Numbered from the stretch's first letter, positions 36,176 through 45,298 are shown. The stretch: 64,000 nt of DNA from Flavihumibacter sp. UBA7668 (GCF_002483205.1 NZ_DLHM01000007.1:496001-560000), one strand, 5' to 3'. Program-made: numbers and translations. Notes: generated from the letters alone by a model not told the origin.

Positions 36176-38561
36176 AATTGGGCCAGAAGCCTAACTGATG
36201 CTGTGTACGGATTTTTTCTGATCTGCTGTCATACCATTGACTGAACACATTTTTCCGATTCGTTATATTCTGAAAATCAACAAAAAACTCCTGCATGAAT
36301 TTTTTATTATTCATCCGGTAACTGAGTTTCAGGTCCATACGATAATAGGCCTTTGTCTTCAACTCAAAAGAACGGGCCTCCTCATAAATTGCCGATCCCG
36401 CCTCACGGGATGCATCCACATCAATAGGAGTATACCGCTTTCCTCCGGCAAACACCCCTTTAAAATCAACTGCAATGGTATGCATATCATTCAGGCGCCA
36501 TTCTTTTCCACCCAGCAGATTCAATAGATAGGATCCATTAAACACCGTATTATGCTGAACATCATTACTGCCCTTGTATTTTGAGTCATACAGGGATAAG
36601 GTCCCCAGTACATAATATCCTTTAGAAAATGGCTTTTCAGCAGTCAACTCCAATCCATAATTATATCCGGAACCCTTATTAACCAAACTGTCTTCCAATC
36701 CTGCTCCATAACCAGCACCAATATTCAGAGCAGACCAATCTGATGCATGGCGCTCCACCGGTACATTATTCAAAAATTGTCCATACCCCTCCAGCTTATA
36801 TTTCCAGTTATTACGGGAATGCTCCCAGCCTGCAACAAGATGATGGCTTTTTGTAAAACCAAGGTCCTTGTTTGTTTGGATATAGCCACCATTAACCAGG
36901 GTCTCATGAAAATAGGTCATCAGCGATTGTATCTGGCTATGGCCACCGTAAGCAAGCGTTAACGCAGAATTGTTTCGAATTGCATAGCGCAAACCAAGTC
37001 TGGGATCAACGGATGATTTTTTATTCAATGCAAGGTATTGCGTATATAGCCCGCTGTTTAGTGTAAGTTTTGTGTTAAACCGATGTTGCCATTGAAGATA
37101 GGCTCTCAGCAAAACAGTTTGATTCCTTTCCTGCAAAAATGGGATGAAACCATGTTGCCAATCGCGAATGCTATCCGAATAATTATAATGCAATTGATCA
37201 GCAGTAACACCCGCCATCAACCGATCTTTTGCAGAAAACTTTTTATTGATAACCAAACTGGCAACATAACGCCATTCCCGACCATCTTCTCTATAATTTT
37301 TATGCGGAATCCGATCTGTATCCAGAGAATCCTGGCGGGTTATTACCTGGCTTCCCGTTGCTGCCACTGTGAATATGGAGGAGGTACTGCTATTGAAAAA
37401 ATAGGTATGTTTTAATCCGATTACTCCCATTTTGGAGCTATTATACAAATTGCTGTAGGGATCATTATAAAAATTGCTGGTATCCTTCAGATCGCCTTTG
37501 AAATCGATATTACTGGAACCACCCATACCGAACAGGCTGAATTGTCCCGCTTTTTTAGTAGGCAGATCAATTTTCAAACTGATATCCTGATAGGCAGGTA
37601 TTGCCGCACCTGTGCCTACATCCAGGCCAAGTGAACTTATTAATCCGGGTATACTGTACCTGTAGTATATCAAATAAGAGGCTTTACTCTTCTTACTAAA
37701 TGGCCCTTCCGCTCCCAATTCCAATCCATTAAAACCAACCTGGGCCGTGAATTCTTTTTTGTGGTTATTCCCTTTGCGCAAATTCAGATCAAATACCCCT
37801 GCTGTAGCATTCCCAAACTGCGCCGGAAATGCCCCGGTGTAAAAGGCAGACTGGCCAATAACATTGTTATTCAGCATGCCAACCGGACCTCCGGTTGCTC
37901 CCAAACTACCGAAGTGATTGGGATTGGGAATATCAACTCCTTCCAACCGCCAAAGTAATCCAAGTGGCGAATTCCCCCGGATAATGATATCATTTCTGCC
38001 ATCATTTACACTGTTTACACCGGCAAAATTGGAAGCCATCCGGGCAATATCGTTCCGGCTTCCGGCAAAACGTCGGGTATCTTCTGCATTAAATTCGGCC
38101 GCACTTACGGTAGCCATTTGGCGACTGGTCAATTTCTCTTTTTTAGCCAGCACCAACACACTGTCCTGGGTTACATCAAGGCGCTCCATCATTTCTATTG
38201 TGATCAGCGTCTCCTTTCCGGCTTCCATTACAATATTCTGCAGCTGGCCCGGTTCATACCCAATATGAGAGACCTGAACCGTGATCCTTCCCAGAGGTAT
38301 ATTGAAAATCGAAAATGCGCCGGAATTGTCGGTTATTGATCCTAATGCTGTGCCTGCAATTGAAACTGAAACATCGGCTATTCCGTTTTTGGATTGCTGA
38401 TCAAGTACCCTGCCGCGCAGAGTCTGAACCTGCTGCTGTCCAATTGCCGCAAACGAAACTAAATGCATCAGGAAAAACAGAAAAACAGCTTTCCGTTTAA
38501 GGTGATCCTGAATGCTATACGTAGATTTGGGGATAAGGTTTATCATCGATAGATCATTCAT
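36153..38561 (-). CDS. TonB-dependent outer-membrane receptor with carboxypeptidase-like N-terminal domain
   Basis: This ~800-residue outer-membrane receptor has a signal sequence (AVFLFFLMHLVSFAAIG), a carboxypeptidase regulatory-like domain (RGRVLDQQSKNGIADVSV, IPLGRITVQVSHIGYEPG), a plug (RMASNFAGVNSVNDGRND, IIRGNSPLGLLWRLEGVDIP) and a beta-barrel ending FNYRIQF. Possible starts are 38561 (MNDLS), 38546 (MINLI) or 38639; the first is chosen because the longer leader is not signal-like. It is not a SusC type, since it lacks the canonical SusC plug signature, and no SusD follows. Substrate is unknown. It is flanked by a decayed and an intact Crp/Fnr gene. Confidence 0.85.
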   Translation of the reverse strand: MNDLSMINLIPKSTYSIQDHLKRKAVFLFFLMHLVSFAAIGQQQVQTLRGRVLDQQSKNGIADVSVSIAGTALGSITDNSGAFSIFNIPLGRITVQVSHIGYEPGQLQNIVMEAGKETLITIEMMERLDVTQDSVLVLAKKEKLTSRQMATVSAAEFNAEDTRRFAGSRNDIARMASNFAGVNSVNDGRNDIIIRGNSPLGLLWRLEGVDIPNPNHFGSLGATGGPVGMLNNNVIGQSAFYTGAFPAQFGNATAGVFDLNLRKGNNHKKEFTAQVGFNGLELGAEGPFSKKSKASYLIYYRYSIPGLISSLGLDVGTGAAIPAYQDISLKIDLPTKKAGQFSLFGMGGSSNIDFKGDLKDTSNFYNDPYSNLYNSSKMGVIGLKHTYFFNSSTSSIFTVAATGSQVITRQDSLDTDRIPHKNYREDGREWRYVASLVINKKFSAKDRLMAGVTADQLHYNYSDSIRDWQHGFIPFLQERNQTVLLRAYLQWQHRFNTKLTLNSGLYTQYLALNKKSSVDPRLGLRYAIRNNSALTLAYGGHSQIQSLMTYFHETLVNGGYIQTNKDLGFTKSHHLVAGWEHSRNNWKYKLEGYGQFLNNVPVERHASDWSALNIGAGYGAGLEDSLVNKGSGYNYGLELTAEKPFSKGYYVLGTLSLYDSKYKGSNDVQHNTVFNGSYLLNLLGGKEWRLNDMHTIAVDFKGVFAGGKRYTPIDVDASREAGSAIYEEARSFELKTKAYYRMDLKLSYRMNNKKFMQEFFVDFQNITNRKNVFSQWYDSRSEKIRTQHQLGFWPNFNYRIQF

Positions 38562-38660
38562 CCCGCAAAGATGTTCAGGCAACAACTTTGGAAATGCCCA
38601 AAACAGCATGAAGTGCCGAAAATTTTGGTTGAAATGCAATAGAACAGGTCAAACTTATTT

Positions 38661-39236
38661 ATGTTCCAATCGTTTTTTCAATATTGTTCTCCGCTTGTTT
38701 CTTTCACCAGGGAGGATAAACAACTAATAGAAACTTATTTCAGCTTTCGACAGGTACCCAAAAAATTCACACTAATCGCCAATGGAAAAATTGCAAGGGA
38801 ACTTTATTTCATAAATAAAGGGCTGCTTCGATTATATTACACAAAAGATGGCGAGGACATCACTGCCTTTATTTTTCGCGAACATTTATTCTCCGGTTCT
38901 TATGACAGTTTTCTCCGACAGGCTCCCAGTATACAGGGACTCGAAGCCCTTGAAGATTCTGATTTACTGGTCATCACCTATGATAATCTCCAAAGACTTT
39001 ATAAAAAAGTACCTAAAATGGAAACACTTTCGCGCAAAATTGCGGAACAGCGTTTTATCAATGCTCAGCTGATTCTCTCTTCCTATATCCTTGACAGTCC
39101 GGAAGAGCGCTGGAAAAAATTCGAAGCTGCCAATGGAGATCTCCTGCTTCGGGTACCGCATCATATGATTGCTTCCTTTCTTGGAATTACTCCTGTTTCA
39201 CTGAGTCGGATAAGGAAAAGGCTGCAGCACCCCTGA
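38661..39236 (+). CDS. Crp/Fnr-family transcriptional regulator
   Basis: This 191-residue protein has a cyclic-nucleotide-binding beta-roll (about 15-115: VPKKFTLIANGKIARELYFINKGLLRLYY) and a short C-terminal helix-turn-helix part (HHMIASFLGITPVSLSRIRKRLQ). The second part is short compared with canonical Crp proteins (about 210 residues) and typical of Bacteroidota Crp/Fnr regulators. No cAMP-binding or iron-sulphur Cys motif is seen. It is divergent from the TonB receptor and could control it. A decayed relative is at 35896-36175. The effector is unknown. Confidence 0.85.
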   Translation: MFQSFFQYCSPLVSFTREDKQLIETYFSFRQVPKKFTLIANGKIARELYFINKGLLRLYYTKDGEDITAFIFREHLFSGSYDSFLRQAPSIQGLEALEDSDLLVITYDNLQRLYKKVPKMETLSRKIAEQRFINAQLILSSYILDSPEERWKKFEAANGDLLLRVPHHMIASFLGITPVSLSRIRKRLQHP

Positions 39237-39308
39237 TTCTTTTCTTTACAAAAGTTAATGAGTTGAGCCTCGGTTCCATATTAGTTTTGTTTCATCAAAT
39301 CAGGTTAT

Positions 39309-39743
39309 ATGAACAAAGAAATTAAAACGGAGATCATCCTTAATGGCACAAAGGAAAAAGTATGGAAGGTGCTAACTGATTTTGCTTCTTATCCGGAATG
39401 GAATCCATTTATTGTGCAGATTGAAGGCCATGTTACAGAGGGAACCCGTCTAAAAAATACGTTGTTAAATGGTGGTAAAAAATACCAGTTTAACCCAGTC
39501 CTGTTAACAGTTGAGCGGGGCGAATCCTTTTCCTGGTTGGGATCCCTTTTTTTCAAAGGATTGTTTGATGGTCTTCACTCTTTCAAACTGGAAGATGCAG
39601 GCAACGGGCAGGTTAAACTGATTCATTCAGAACGTTTCAGTGGACTATTAAGCGGTTATATTCTTAAAAAAATCGGTAATGATACCCGGAATAATTTCGT
39701 GAAAATGAATCAGGCGCTTAAAGAAAGAGTGGAATCGTTGTAA
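39309..39743 (+). CDS. SRPBCC-domain (START/polyketide-cyclase-like) small protein
   Basis: This 144-residue protein has the helix-grip SRPBCC fold of Polyketide_cyc2/AHSA1-type proteins. It begins with KTEIILNGTKEKVWKVLTDFASYPEWNPFI, in which the YPEWNPF element is typical, and shows the further strands GGKKYQFNPVLLTVERG and HSFKLEDAGNGQVKL. No catalytic residues can be assigned; such proteins bind hydrophobic ligands in a deep cavity. It starts 73 bp after the Crp/Fnr gene and is followed 9 bp later by a second Crp/Fnr gene, so the three may form one transcript. Confidence 0.8.
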   Translation: MNKEIKTEIILNGTKEKVWKVLTDFASYPEWNPFIVQIEGHVTEGTRLKNTLLNGGKKYQFNPVLLTVERGESFSWLGSLFFKGLFDGLHSFKLEDAGNGQVKLIHSERFSGLLSGYILKKIGNDTRNNFVKMNQALKERVESL

Positions 39744-39751
39744 TATTACAC

Positions 39752-40306
39752 ATGCAGTCAGATATCATTCAACAATTTGGGAATTTTACAGACTATGAAA
39801 TGAAGCTGTTCAGTGTAGCTGTTCAGGAGAGAAAAATATTCAAAAATGAATTTTTACTGCAAGAAGGTTCCATTTGTCAGTCCTTATATTTTATCAGTTC
39901 GGGCTCCTTTATCCAATACAAAATTAAAGATGAAATTGACCAGCAGATCATCGATCTGCATCTTGCAAACGAATGGATGCTTAACCCACAAAGCTTCGTA
40001 CGACAACAGCCATCGGAAACCTTTATTCAGGCATTTGCTGATGCAACCATCTACGAATTGACCGTTCATGCCATGCATGATCTTATTAAACAATCACCTG
40101 TTTTCTTTCAACTTGCTAAACTATTGGAGCCTGCCCATTCACGAATTCAATTGTTCGATAACCAATTAAGTCCGGGTGAAAAATACCGGTTTGTACTGGA
40201 TAATCGCCCCGGATTACTCCTGGCCTTTCCCTTAAAGATGATTGCCTCCTATTTAAAAATTACACCTGAAACCTTAAGCAGAGTGAGAGAGAAATTTGCC
40301 AAATAA
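39752..40306 (+). CDS. Crp/Fnr-family transcriptional regulator (second copy)
   Basis: This 184-residue protein is a Crp/Fnr-type regulator with a beta-roll domain (MQSDIIQQFGNFTDYEMKLF, EFLLQEGSICQSLYFISSG) and a C-terminal helix-turn-helix (FPLKMIASYLKITPETLSRVR). It is related in domain order to the regulator at 38661 but clearly divergent in sequence, so the two are distant paralogues. It is cytoplasmic. Effector and targets are unknown. It is in the same direction as the SRPBCC gene 9 bp upstream. Confidence 0.85.
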   Translation: MQSDIIQQFGNFTDYEMKLFSVAVQERKIFKNEFLLQEGSICQSLYFISSGSFIQYKIKDEIDQQIIDLHLANEWMLNPQSFVRQQPSETFIQAFADATIYELTVHAMHDLIKQSPVFFQLAKLLEPAHSRIQLFDNQLSPGEKYRFVLDNRPGLLLAFPLKMIASYLKITPETLSRVREKFAK

Positions 40307-40373
40307 TCGCTTCTTGATTTGAATCAAGGGATGATCCGACCAGCACCCTATAGATTTGTTGCAAATAAATATC

Positions 40374-41027
40374 ATGGAAAAAGAGTTCGGTAAGCTGTCT
40401 GGTTACTCGCTATTAATCGGTGCATCCCTAATGGTGCTAACAATGGTTTTACATCCTTCGGGAGGCGATATGGACCATATTGTGAAAATATCCCGCATGG
40501 CCCTCCTTTCTCATTCAATTGGTGTCTTAAGTACTGTTTTTACATGTTTCGGATTTTATGGTTTGGCAACAGCCCTAATTACGAGGTCCAGGTTATCTAT
40601 TCTCGGACTAGGCTTTTCCGTATTTGCACTAATGGCTGTACTACTGGCTGCCCTTCTTAATGGAATCGTACTTCCTCTCTATGTTCTCCAACAATCCAAT
40701 ACAACAGGACCTGCAAGAGAAACTGTTCTTTTAATCATTCAATACGGACTAACCATAAATGCCGCACTTGCCTATACTTTTATTGGGGGTTATACGATCG
40801 CAATGCTTATCTGGTCCTTTGGCATGGTTAAAACCATGAAATTTCCGAAATGGCTGGGTTATTGGGGGATTTTATTAGTTCTTATTTCGCTGGTAGCTGC
40901 TTTTTTACAGCTTAATTTTATCAGTGTTACCGGCTTCACGATCTATGTTGCAGGAATTGTAAGCTGGATTCTTATATCTGCTTATTTTCTCATCAATTTC
41001 ACTATCAATAAAACGTATGAAGAATGA
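40374..41027 (+). CDS. Multi-pass membrane protein of unknown function
   Basis: This protein of 217 residues, taken from ATG 40374 rather than TTG 40356, has about six hydrophobic segments (SLLIGASLMVLTMVL, GLGFSVFALMAVLLAALLNG, YTFIGGYTIAMLIWSF, WLGYWGILLVLISLVAAFLQ, YVAGIVSWILISAYFLI). It resembles small DUF4386-like membrane proteins but I cannot name a family with certainty. No catalytic motifs are seen. Its stop overlaps the start of the VOC gene as ATGA, so the two are translationally coupled. Confidence 0.7.
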   Translation: MEKEFGKLSGYSLLIGASLMVLTMVLHPSGGDMDHIVKISRMALLSHSIGVLSTVFTCFGFYGLATALITRSRLSILGLGFSVFALMAVLLAALLNGIVLPLYVLQQSNTTGPARETVLLIIQYGLTINAALAYTFIGGYTIAMLIWSFGMVKTMKFPKWLGYWGILLVLISLVAAFLQLNFISVTGFTIYVAGIVSWILISAYFLINFTINKTYEE

Positions 41028-41389
41028 GTTTACAAACCAAATCCATCCGGCCCTTTATCGGCTCTCTTAATTTTGAACGGTCGCGTCAATTTTACCGTGA
41101 TCTGGGTTTTGAAGAAACCCTGCTCGACCCCAATTTATCGGTTATTAAATTTGATGCACTGGCCTTTTACCTGCAAAATGCCTACGTAAAAGACTGGGTA
41201 GACAATACCATGGTTTTTGTAGAAGTTGAAAATGTAGAAGCTTATTTTCAACATTTATCCAAACTCAATCTGAAGGAAAAATATCCGGAGTCAAAACTTT
41301 CGCCCATCCGATACAATGATTGGGGCAATGAATGTTTTCTCCACGACCCCTCAGGTATTTTATGGCATTTCGGGACTTTTAAAAAATGA
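41024..41389 (+). CDS. VOC (glyoxalase/bleomycin-resistance) family protein
   Basis: This 121-residue protein has one vicinal-oxygen-chelate-type fold. The beta-alpha-beta-beta-beta modules show IRPFIGSLNFERSRQFYRDLG, FYLQNAYVKDWVDNTMVFVEV and the ending GNECFLHDPSGILWHFG, in which the His of LWHFG is a common metal ligand position. It is a single-domain cytoplasmic protein, possibly in antibiotic or aldehyde detoxification, but the substrate cannot be told. Its ATG overlaps the previous stop by 4 bp. Confidence 0.85.
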   Translation: MSLQTKSIRPFIGSLNFERSRQFYRDLGFEETLLDPNLSVIKFDALAFYLQNAYVKDWVDNTMVFVEVENVEAYFQHLSKLNLKEKYPESKLSPIRYNDWGNECFLHDPSGILWHFGTFKK

Positions 41390-41452
41390 GTGCGTACATT
41401 AATTCTACGCAACGTACGGCGGGCAATATGGGTCATCCAGTAAAAGCCTGCC

Positions 41453-41890
41453 ATGAAATATTTCTTTCATTCAATTATAATTACAATCACCCTGGCTGCA
41501 TGTTCTTCCTGTAATAAATCAGGCAAATCCACACAAGTAGATAAAATCATCGGTACCTGGGAACTCCGATCCGCTCAATCAGGTATGGTTCCCGGAAGTA
41601 ATTATAGTCCCGGCAATGGTAACCGCCTTGTTTTCACTGAAACTGAATACCGCCTTTATTCCAATAATCAGCTCACTAAAACGGGCATGTACTACATTGA
41701 TGAAATTTCACCTGCCCGGGAAGGAGAATGTCTGGATACCAGTTTGCCAAGAATAACCTACGATCAAACGTCCTCCGATACCCGTCGGTTTGAATTCAAA
41801 TCTGATGATACGGTAATTTTTTATGGTGGTTGCGCTGCGCTCGATTATGGAACCTATGCTGAGTATAAACGAATTCTGTCTGAAAAATAG
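41453..41890 (+). CDS. Small lipoprotein, lipocalin-like
   Basis: This 145-residue protein has a lipoprotein signal (TITLAACSSC; Cys near residue 17) and a mature domain that opens with DKIIGTWELRSAQSG, a typical lipocalin-like (DUF-type) beginning found in many Bacteroidota. RLVFTETEYRLYSNNQL and FEFKSDDTVIFYGGCAA follow as strands. Function is unknown. It lies 63 bp after the VOC gene and is convergent with the lipoprotein at 41892. Confidence 0.65.
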   Translation: MKYFFHSIIITITLAACSSCNKSGKSTQVDKIIGTWELRSAQSGMVPGSNYSPGNGNRLVFTETEYRLYSNNQLTKTGMYYIDEISPAREGECLDTSLPRITYDQTSSDTRRFEFKSDDTVIFYGGCAALDYGTYAEYKRILSEK

Positions 41891-41891
41891 T

Positions 41892-42356
41892 TTACTTCTT
41901 AAACAAAGAATCCGCTACCCGTAAACTTTCCAGAATAGCACCTTTTACTTTGTCCACTTTTTCCTGTTCTGATTTGAGGTAGCTAAGGCGAACCTCCTGA
42001 TTATCTTTAGCAGAGTCTACATTAAACTCTTCCATCCAGGTATTCATGCTGTATTCGGCATAGTTCAGATCTTCCTGTACATCCATTAATGTCTGCTGCA
42101 GGGCTTCCTTGCCGGCTCCTGTAGTTTTATTCAAACTATCCAATGCTGCCTGAGCCAGTTTCTGCGCTTCCTTGATTTTGCCCATCTTAGCCATACCCAC
42201 ATCATGCCCCTCCATTACCAGTTTAAACAGACTGTCTTCCGGCGTTTTTGCAGTAGCAGAAAATCCATCCATTCGATGGCCGGCATGCTCATCACTACTA
42301 TTATTGCAGGCAGTTAAAACTAATATTCCCGAGGCTAAAAGAAGGATCGCTTTCAT
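41892..42356 (-). CDS. Viral-A-type-inclusion-like helical lipoprotein
   Basis: This 154-residue lipoprotein is taken from ATG 42356 (MKAILLLASGILVLTAC, Cys17). A longer frame to 42635 is only an overlap of the paaZ gene. The mature part is helical and charged (DSLFKLVMEGHDVGMAKMGK, KEALQQTLMDVQEDLNYAEY, EQEKVDKVKGAILESLRVAD), a pattern seen in periplasmic coiled-coil proteins. His/Met-rich stretches (EHAGHRMDG, GHDVGMAKMGK) could bind a metal such as copper, which is inference. It is divergent from paaZ with 57 bp between. Confidence 0.65.
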   Translation of the reverse strand: MKAILLLASGILVLTACNNSSDEHAGHRMDGFSATAKTPEDSLFKLVMEGHDVGMAKMGKIKEAQKLAQAALDSLNKTTGAGKEALQQTLMDVQEDLNYAEYSMNTWMEEFNVDSAKDNQEVRLSYLKSEQEKVDKVKGAILESLRVADSLFKK

Positions 42357-42413
42357 ACAATGTAGTTTTCGATAGTGCAAATATGCCCTATTTTGCAAGA
42401 ACAAATGCTTGCT

Positions 42414-44474
42414 ATGAATAAACTGGAAAATTTTATTGGCGGAAAATGGATCACCGGTGATGGAGAGGGACAAACACTTTTCCATGCCGTTACTGGTGAA
42501 GCCCTTTTTCAGGCCAGTTCCAAAGGACTTGATTTCAGGGCAATGGCCGAGTATGCCCGTTCTGTTGGAAATCCTGCCCTGCGGAAAATGACCTTTCATA
42601 AGAGAGGTCGCATGCTGCGTGCGCTGGCGCAACACCTTCAGAAAGAGTTACCCCAATTTTATGAAATCTCTTATCAGACCGGCGCCACCAAAGCCGATAG
42701 CTGGATCGATCTGGAAGGTGGAATCGGTAATCTCTTTTCTTATGCCTCCCTCCGCCGCAAATTTCCCAACCAGACCTTTGCCGTTGATGGCGAAAGCCAT
42801 AACCTCAGCAAAGCTTCCAGTTTTATGGGTACACATTTACTGGTTCCAAAAGAAGGTGTGGCCATCCATATCAATGCATTCAATTTTCCGGTTTGGGGTA
42901 TGCTTGAAAAAGTAGCTGTCAACTGGCTGGCCGGTATGCCGGCTATCGTAAAACCCGCTACCGTTACGAGCTTCCTTACTGAAGCCGTTGTTCGATCTAT
43001 TGTTTCCTCTGGTATTCTTCCCGATGGCGCTCTCCAATTAATCTGCGGCTCAGCAGGTGATCTGCTCGATCATGTTCAGTCGCAGGACGTGGTGACCTTT
43101 ACCGGTTCGGCTGCAACGGGATTGAAACTGAAATCGCACCCGGCCATTTTGCGCGAATCCGTTCCATTTAATATGGAAGCCGACTCACTCAATTGTATCA
43201 TACTTGGACAGGACGTAGAACCGGGATCTCCTGATTGGGAGGTTTTTATAAAAGAAGTGCGGAAAGAAATGACGGTGAAAGCCGGTCAAAAATGCACCGC
43301 TATCCGACGGATTTTTGTTCCGGAAGCAAAAATGGAAGCAGTTTGGCAGGCTGTTGCCGTTGCATTGAAACAAACCACCATCGGTAACCCTAAAAATGAT
43401 AAAGTGCGCATGGGGGCGCTAGCGGGACAAACACAAAAATCTGAAGTGCTGGAGCAGGTAAGCAAATTATTGGCCGGATCGCAGCTTGTATATGGTTCGT
43501 TGGATAGCGTGGAACTGATTGATGCTGATCCCGCTAAAGGTGCCTTTATAAGTCCACTTTTATTGGTGAACGAGCAGCCTTTTCGGAATACCGCATCGCA
43601 TGAAGTGGAAGCTTTTGGGCCGGTTAGCACCATTATGCCGTATAAAACTGCTGAGGAGGCCGTGGCTTTATCGCGGATGGGAAAAGGCTCCCTGGTTAGC
43701 TCGATTGTTACAAGTAATCCTTCACTGGCCCGTGATTATGTACTGGGTGCAGGTCCCTGGCACGGCCGGATACTGGTACTGAACCAGGCATGCGCAAAGG
43801 AGTCAACCGGACATGGATCCCCTCTGCCACTGTTGGTGCACGGCGGTCCGGGTAGGGCAGGAGGTGGTGAAGAAATGGGTGGAGTTAGAGGAGTCAAACA
43901 TTATATGCAGCGTGTGGCCGTGCAGGGTAGTCCGGATATGATCACGGCTATTACACAAGTATATCAGGCAGGCGCAGCAGGTAAGGAAGACCGGGTACAT
44001 CCATTCCGTAAATATTTTGAAGAATTGGAAATTGGCGATCAATTATTAACAGGAAAACGCACCGTGACCGAGGCAGACATCGTAAATTTTGCTAACTTAA
44101 GTTGGGATCATTTTTACGCCCATACCGATCATACTTCCCTTGAAGGAACCCTGTTTGAAAAACCGGTTGCCCATGGATATTTTGTATTGAGTGCTGCTGC
44201 CGGCTTATTTGTAGACAGCAGTGCTAAAGGCCCTGTACTCTTGAATTATGGCATTGATGAATTACGATTTGTGAAACCGGTTTATGCCGGATCAACGATT
44301 CAGGTGCGCTTTACCTGTAAAGAAAAAATTGAACAGGAGAAAAAACTGGATACCGATTTGCTTAAAGGGATCGTTAAATGGATGGTGGAAGTGATGGATG
44401 AAACGGGAGAGCAGGTCGCCATCGCTACAATTTTAACAATGGTTCAAAAGAAATCCGATGAACCAAACAAATAA
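42414..44474 (+). CDS. paaZ: PaaZ: bifunctional oxepin-CoA hydrolase / 3-oxo-5,6-dehydrosuberyl-CoA semialdehyde dehydrogenase
   Basis: This protein of 686 residues matches the usual PaaZ length (681 in E. coli). The start MNKLENFIGGKWITGDG is the PaaZ N-terminus; two upstream ATGs are open. The aldehyde dehydrogenase domain (1-520) has the catalytic Cys in AGQKCTAIRRIF and Glu in NMEADSLN. The C-terminal MaoC-type hydratase (about 535-680) shows FANLSWDHFYAHTD and VAHGYFVLSAAAG. It acts in the cytoplasm in ring cleavage during phenylacetate degradation. The neighbour is a crotonase, but paaABCDE, paaK and paaJ are not in the window, so the pathway must continue elsewhere if functional. Confidence 0.92.
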   Translation: MNKLENFIGGKWITGDGEGQTLFHAVTGEALFQASSKGLDFRAMAEYARSVGNPALRKMTFHKRGRMLRALAQHLQKELPQFYEISYQTGATKADSWIDLEGGIGNLFSYASLRRKFPNQTFAVDGESHNLSKASSFMGTHLLVPKEGVAIHINAFNFPVWGMLEKVAVNWLAGMPAIVKPATVTSFLTEAVVRSIVSSGILPDGALQLICGSAGDLLDHVQSQDVVTFTGSAATGLKLKSHPAILRESVPFNMEADSLNCIILGQDVEPGSPDWEVFIKEVRKEMTVKAGQKCTAIRRIFVPEAKMEAVWQAVAVALKQTTIGNPKNDKVRMGALAGQTQKSEVLEQVSKLLAGSQLVYGSLDSVELIDADPAKGAFISPLLLVNEQPFRNTASHEVEAFGPVSTIMPYKTAEEAVALSRMGKGSLVSSIVTSNPSLARDYVLGAGPWHGRILVLNQACAKESTGHGSPLPLLVHGGPGRAGGGEEMGGVRGVKHYMQRVAVQGSPDMITAITQVYQAGAAGKEDRVHPFRKYFEELEIGDQLLTGKRTVTEADIVNFANLSWDHFYAHTDHTSLEGTLFEKPVAHGYFVLSAAAGLFVDSSAKGPVLLNYGIDELRFVKPVYAGSTIQVRFTCKEKIEQEKKLDTDLLKGIVKWMVEVMDETGEQVAIATILTMVQKKSDEPNK

Positions 44475-44506
44475 GACCGCGTTTAATAAAATTAAAATAG
44501 GAATCT

Positions 44507-45289
44507 ATGATGCATGAAGTTCAGGGCGGCTATGTACAGGCCGAAATTCATAAAGGCATTGCAACTATTGAGTTTTTTCATCCGCAGGGAAATTCCCTGC
44601 CGGGAAAGTTATTACATGAGTTGGCAAAAGAAATTCACTCAGCCGGACATAATAAAGAAGTACGTGTTATTGTATTGAAATCCGCGGGCGAGAAAGCCTT
44701 TTGTGGCGGCGCTTCCTTTGATGAACTGATGACCATTAAAACTCCGGAAGAAGGCCAGGCTTTCTTTAATGGATTTGCGCAGGTCATCAATGCCATGCGC
44801 AAAGTTCCCGTGCTGATTATTGGCCGAATTCAGGGTAAATGTGTGGGCGGAGGACTTGGACTGGCCGCGGCCTGTGATTACGCTATTGCGCTCGAAGGGG
44901 CTGAAGTGAAATTAAGCGAACTGGCTGTTGGTATCGGTCCGTTTGTAGTTGGTCCGGCTGTTGAACGTAAAATCGGCACCTCCGCTTTTTCTCAACTGGC
45001 CATTGATGCTACCATGTGGCGCAATGGCGATTGGGCTCGTCGAAAGGGCCTCTTTGCTGAATTACATCCAACTACAGAAGGGCTGGACGAGTCGGTTTTC
45101 CGTTTATCCACCACGCTGGCAGCATCTTCACCCGATGCGATGCTGGAAATGAAAAAAATGTTCTGGAAAGGTACCGATCACTGGGATCAGCTGCTGACCG
45201 AACGCGCCGCTATCAGCGGTCGTCTCGTTTTAAGCTCCTTTACCCGCTCAGCCATCGAAAAATTCAAGGCCAAGGCCGTTACTGTTTGA
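44507..45289 (+). CDS. Enoyl-CoA hydratase/isomerase (crotonase) family protein
   Basis: This 260-residue crotonase-fold protein has the oxyanion-hole stretches KAFCGGASFDEL and GKCVGGGLGLAAACDYAI. In crotonase the catalytic Glu144 follows GGG; here the aligned position is Gly (GGGLGLA), while the second Glu (LSELAVGIGPF) is present. It starts 33 bp after paaZ and is likely co-transcribed, so a role in phenylacetate-CoA or beta-oxidation chemistry (paaF/paaG-like) is expected. With one catalytic Glu the reaction may be isomerase-like rather than hydratase; this is inference. Confidence 0.85.
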   Translation: MMHEVQGGYVQAEIHKGIATIEFFHPQGNSLPGKLLHELAKEIHSAGHNKEVRVIVLKSAGEKAFCGGASFDELMTIKTPEEGQAFFNGFAQVINAMRKVPVLIIGRIQGKCVGGGLGLAAACDYAIALEGAEVKLSELAVGIGPFVVGPAVERKIGTSAFSQLAIDATMWRNGDWARRKGLFAELHPTTEGLDESVFRLSTTLAASSPDAMLEMKKMFWKGTDHWDQLLTERAAISGRLVLSSFTRSAIEKFKAKAVTV

Positions 45290-45298
45290 TCTTCCATT

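Noticed and set aside
36153..38561. TonB receptor as another SusC
   Set aside because: It lacks the SusC plug signature and has no SusD partner.
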